Positions 5,991 through 7,987 of a DNA stretch of 7,987 bases are shown piece after piece. The stretch's first letter is position 1. The number at the start of each line of letters is the position of its first letter. Source of the DNA: Hydrogenophaga sp. (GTDB lineage Bacteria > Pseudomonadota > Gammaproteobacteria > Burkholderiales > Burkholderiaceae_C); NCBI GenBank assembly GCA_018335615.1, contig JAGXRS010000300.1:1-7987 (forward strand), in the 5' to 3' direction. Under the pieces are notes generated by a model, which was not told the DNA's origin, searched no databases, and saw nothing but the letters and a program-made list of their open reading frames with translations. Position numbers and translations under genes: made by a program.

Positions 5991-7987
5991 CAGCCCGAGG
6001 CGGCGTGCGATCGCCACCGCCTGTGTGCGGCTGTGCGCACCCAGCTTCATGTTGATGTTGCGCAGGTGGGTGCGCACCGTGCTGTCCGACACGTAAAGTT
6101 TCTCGGCCATCGCATTGTTGGAATAACCCTCCACCAATAACTGCAGCACGAGCAACTCTTTTCGCGTGAGGGGCTCCAGCGCGCCGCCGGGCGGTTCGCC
6201 CACGGTTTCGCTGTCGGAGGGCAGGGGGCCAAAGGCCTGCAGCAGCCGCTGCAGGTAATCGCTCATGAGCGGGTCTCGTACCTGCCCGCTGTCGTGCAGG
6301 GCCTGGTAACGCTGTACCAGCGCACCCAGCGCCGGGCCCTCGTCGAGCACCAGTCGCATGAAGCCCTCCTGGCTGGCGAACTGCAGGGCGCTGCCCACCT
6401 GCACCACGGCCGCCGGCGTGTCGCCCATGCGCTGCAAGGCCAGGGCGCGCAACAGGCGCAGCGTGAGCAGGCGGCGCTGGCGCGAGGCGCTGGTGGTGAC
6501 CTGGATTTCCTTCTCCAGCGTCGGCATGCAGGTGGCGGCATCGCCAAACGCGATGTCCCAGCGCAGCCGGGCCAGCGCCATGTACTCGATGTCGTGCGCC
6601 AGCATCCGCAGCCGCTGTTCGCGCGCCCACAGCGTGGGGTCGTTGGCGCGCACCAACTCGTCGTGTGCCGCCGCGCTGTGGCCCTGCAGCAGCAACAGCC
6701 GCGCGCGCTCCAGCTTGGCCGCTGCCACCACGCGCGGCAGCTTGCGCTGGTTGCCCAGGTACTCCAGCTCGGCCAGTGCCAGCGAGGCGGCGTCCACGTC
6801 GCCGTTGATGAACGCGATGCGCGAGCGCATGGCGTGGCTCAGGATCATGTGGTCGGGCAGGCCCACGTCACGCGCCAGCGGCAGGTAAACGTTGAGCAGG
6901 TGGTCGGCCTGTGCGATCTGGTTGGTTTCGTAGACCACGCTGGTGTAGAGCACGCCGGCCCAGGCGTTGCCATGCGTGTGGTGGTAGTTGACCGCGTGGG
7001 TCGCATCCACCGCCAGCCGAAAGCGGGCCGTGGCCTGGCGCAGGCGCCCTTGCTGCAGGTCCAGCAGACCCTCGGTGGACTCCGTGTACATGCGGTTGAA
7101 GGTGCTGCCGCCGCTTTGCTCACGCCGCGCCGCATCCAGCAGGTGCTGCGCCTCGCGTGGTTCGCCCGCCACCGAGGTGATGTGCGCCATGGCGTTGAGC
7201 AGCGTGCTGTCGGCGAAATGGTTGCCGCTGGGCAGGTGTTGCAGCGACACGCGGCCCACCGCCAGCGCCTCTTCGTTCTGGTCTTGCATGGCCAGCAACA
7301 TGGGTTGCAGGCTGGCCGCGTGGGCGCGCAAGTAGGGGTCGTCACTGGTGTGTGCGCCGCTGCGCTCCAGCATGTCCATGGCTTCCCATGGGCCGCGGGT
7401 GAAACACGCGGCCCACACGGCGCTCATCTGCAGCCGGGGATGATCGCGCAGCGAGACGGGTGCCAGCGTGGTGAACCAGCGCCACAGCAGGCGCATGCGC
7501 CCCTGTTCCAGGAAGACCTCGGCGTTGGCTTCCAGCAGCCCCATGGCGTGCGGCAAATCGCCACCTTCCATGGCGTGGTCGATCGCCGGCACCGGCCGGC
7601 CCTGGGATTCGTACCACCCCGAGGCCGCCAGGTGCAGCCGAGCCACTTCGTCGGGCTGCTCGCGTTCGAGCTGCGCGCGCAGGTAATCGGCAAACAGGCT
7701 GTGGTAGCGCCAGGTGCGCTGTTCGCCCGCCACCGGCGTGAGAAACAGGTGGTCGGCGTCCATCTGGTCGAGCAGCGTGGCGCAGTCCATGCGCGGGTTG
7801 AGCGCGGCGCAGACCGAGGCGTCGAGTTGGCGCAGCAGGCTGGTGCGCAGCAGGAACTGGCGAATGGCAGGGGGCTGGCGTGCCAGCACCTCCTCGGCCA
7901 GGTAATCGGCCACGGCCCGGTTCGAGCCCGAGAAGCGGTCCACAAAACCAGCCGGGTCCCCATGGCGGTCCAGCGCCATCGAAGCCA
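5982..7987 (-). CDS. MalT-like (LAL) LuxR-family transcriptional regulator, C-terminal part (5' end outside window)
   Basis: Large ATP-dependent activator type in which a nucleotide-binding domain senses a small ligand and a C-terminal LuxR helix-turn-helix binds DNA. The frame is open to the right edge (Ala-Ser precede the Met at 7979), so at least 667 residues are visible. LAL proteins are about 900 long, so the Walker A/B part is missing from the window. Seen in order, numbered from that Met: FSGSNRAVADYLAEEVL and WRYHSLFADYLRAQL (about 16-105), the winged-helix linker typical of MalT relatives; a long Ala/Leu/Arg-rich helical-repeat region (about 110-590); and a LuxR HTH at about 601-665 (5985-6179) with LTRKELLVLQLLVEGYSN, VSDSTVRTHLRNI and the KLGAHSRTQAV end. 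It converges on the acyl-CoA operon with 55 bases between stop codons, and is a plausible regulator of it. The ligand is unknown. Confidence 0.93.
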   Translation of the reverse strand, partial: ASMALDRHGDPAGFVDRFSGSNRAVADYLAEEVLARQPPAIRQFLLRTSLLRQLDASVCAALNPRMDCATLLDQMDADHLFLTPVAGEQRTWRYHSLFADYLRAQLEREQPDEVARLHLAASGWYESQGRPVPAIDHAMEGGDLPHAMGLLEANAEVFLEQGRMRLLWRWFTTLAPVSLRDHPRLQMSAVWAACFTRGPWEAMDMLERSGAHTSDDPYLRAHAASLQPMLLAMQDQNEEALAVGRVSLQHLPSGNHFADSTLLNAMAHITSVAGEPREAQHLLDAARREQSGGSTFNRMYTESTEGLLDLQQGRLRQATARFRLAVDATHAVNYHHTHGNAWAGVLYTSVVYETNQIAQADHLLNVYLPLARDVGLPDHMILSHAMRSRIAFINGDVDAASLALAELEYLGNQRKLPRVVAAAKLERARLLLLQGHSAAAHDELVRANDPTLWAREQRLRMLAHDIEYMALARLRWDIAFGDAATCMPTLEKEIQVTTSASRQRRLLTLRLLRALALQRMGDTPAAVVQVGSALQFASQEGFMRLVLDEGPALGALVQRYQALHDSGQVRDPLMSDYLQRLLQAFGPLPSDSETVGEPPGGALEPLTRKELLVLQLLVEGYSNNAMAEKLYVSDSTVRTHLRNINMKLGAHSRTQAVAIARRLGLVA

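Noticed and set aside
5518..6630. Minus-strand open frame (370 residues) bridging the regulator and SDR
   Set aside because: It is out of frame with the LuxR HTH coding sequence on the same strand and reads Arg/Ala/Pro-rich nonsense.

Overview
The window is GC-rich DNA with dense, strongly GC-biased coding and short ribosome-binding leaders of the GGAGA-CACC-ATG type. It encodes an HME-RND metal pump, acyl-CoA catabolic enzymes and a MalT-like LuxR regulator. This combination suggests a betaproteobacterium of the order Burkholderiales, probably Comamonadaceae-like. That placement is inferred from gene content and style; no rRNA or marker gene is present.

Layout. (1) Positions 1-1464 (+) hold the C-terminal half of a CusA-like heavy-metal RND efflux pump whose start lies outside the window. 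(2) Positions 1465-1899 contain no convincing gene. The last 100 bases carry a nested inverted repeat (1800-1834) and a weak promoter-like pair, so this part looks like the control region of the next operon. (3) Positions 1900-5926 (+) are a tight four-gene acyl-CoA operon: alpha-methylacyl-CoA racemase, LCAD-type acyl-CoA dehydrogenase (broken here by a one-base frameshift near 3832), a crotonase-fold enzyme, and an SDR closely resembling mitochondrial 2,4-dienoyl-CoA reductase. Gaps are 33, 20 and 24 bases. (4) Positions 5927-5981 lie between convergent genes and carry a two-part hairpin that overlaps the end of the regulator gene. (5) Positions 5982-7987 (-) hold the C-terminal two-thirds or more of a large MalT-type (LAL) LuxR transcriptional regulator, running off the right edge.

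How the genes may work together (inference). The racemase would set the stereochemistry of a 2-methyl-branched acyl-CoA, the dehydrogenase would oxidise it, and the crotonase and DECR-like SDR would hydrate, isomerise or reduce unsaturated intermediates. This set fits degradation of a methyl-branched, unsaturated chain such as an isoprenoid or a steroid side chain. The convergent LAL regulator is a plausible ligand-responsive activator of the operon.

The most notable points are that the crotonase and the SDR both lack the catalytic residues expected from their closest well-studied relatives while keeping the surrounding fold motifs, and that the racemase keeps all three of its catalytic residues. 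The operon may therefore handle an unusual substrate, or the two enzymes may have changed chemistry. The frameshift in the dehydrogenase is either a recent inactivation or a sequence error.
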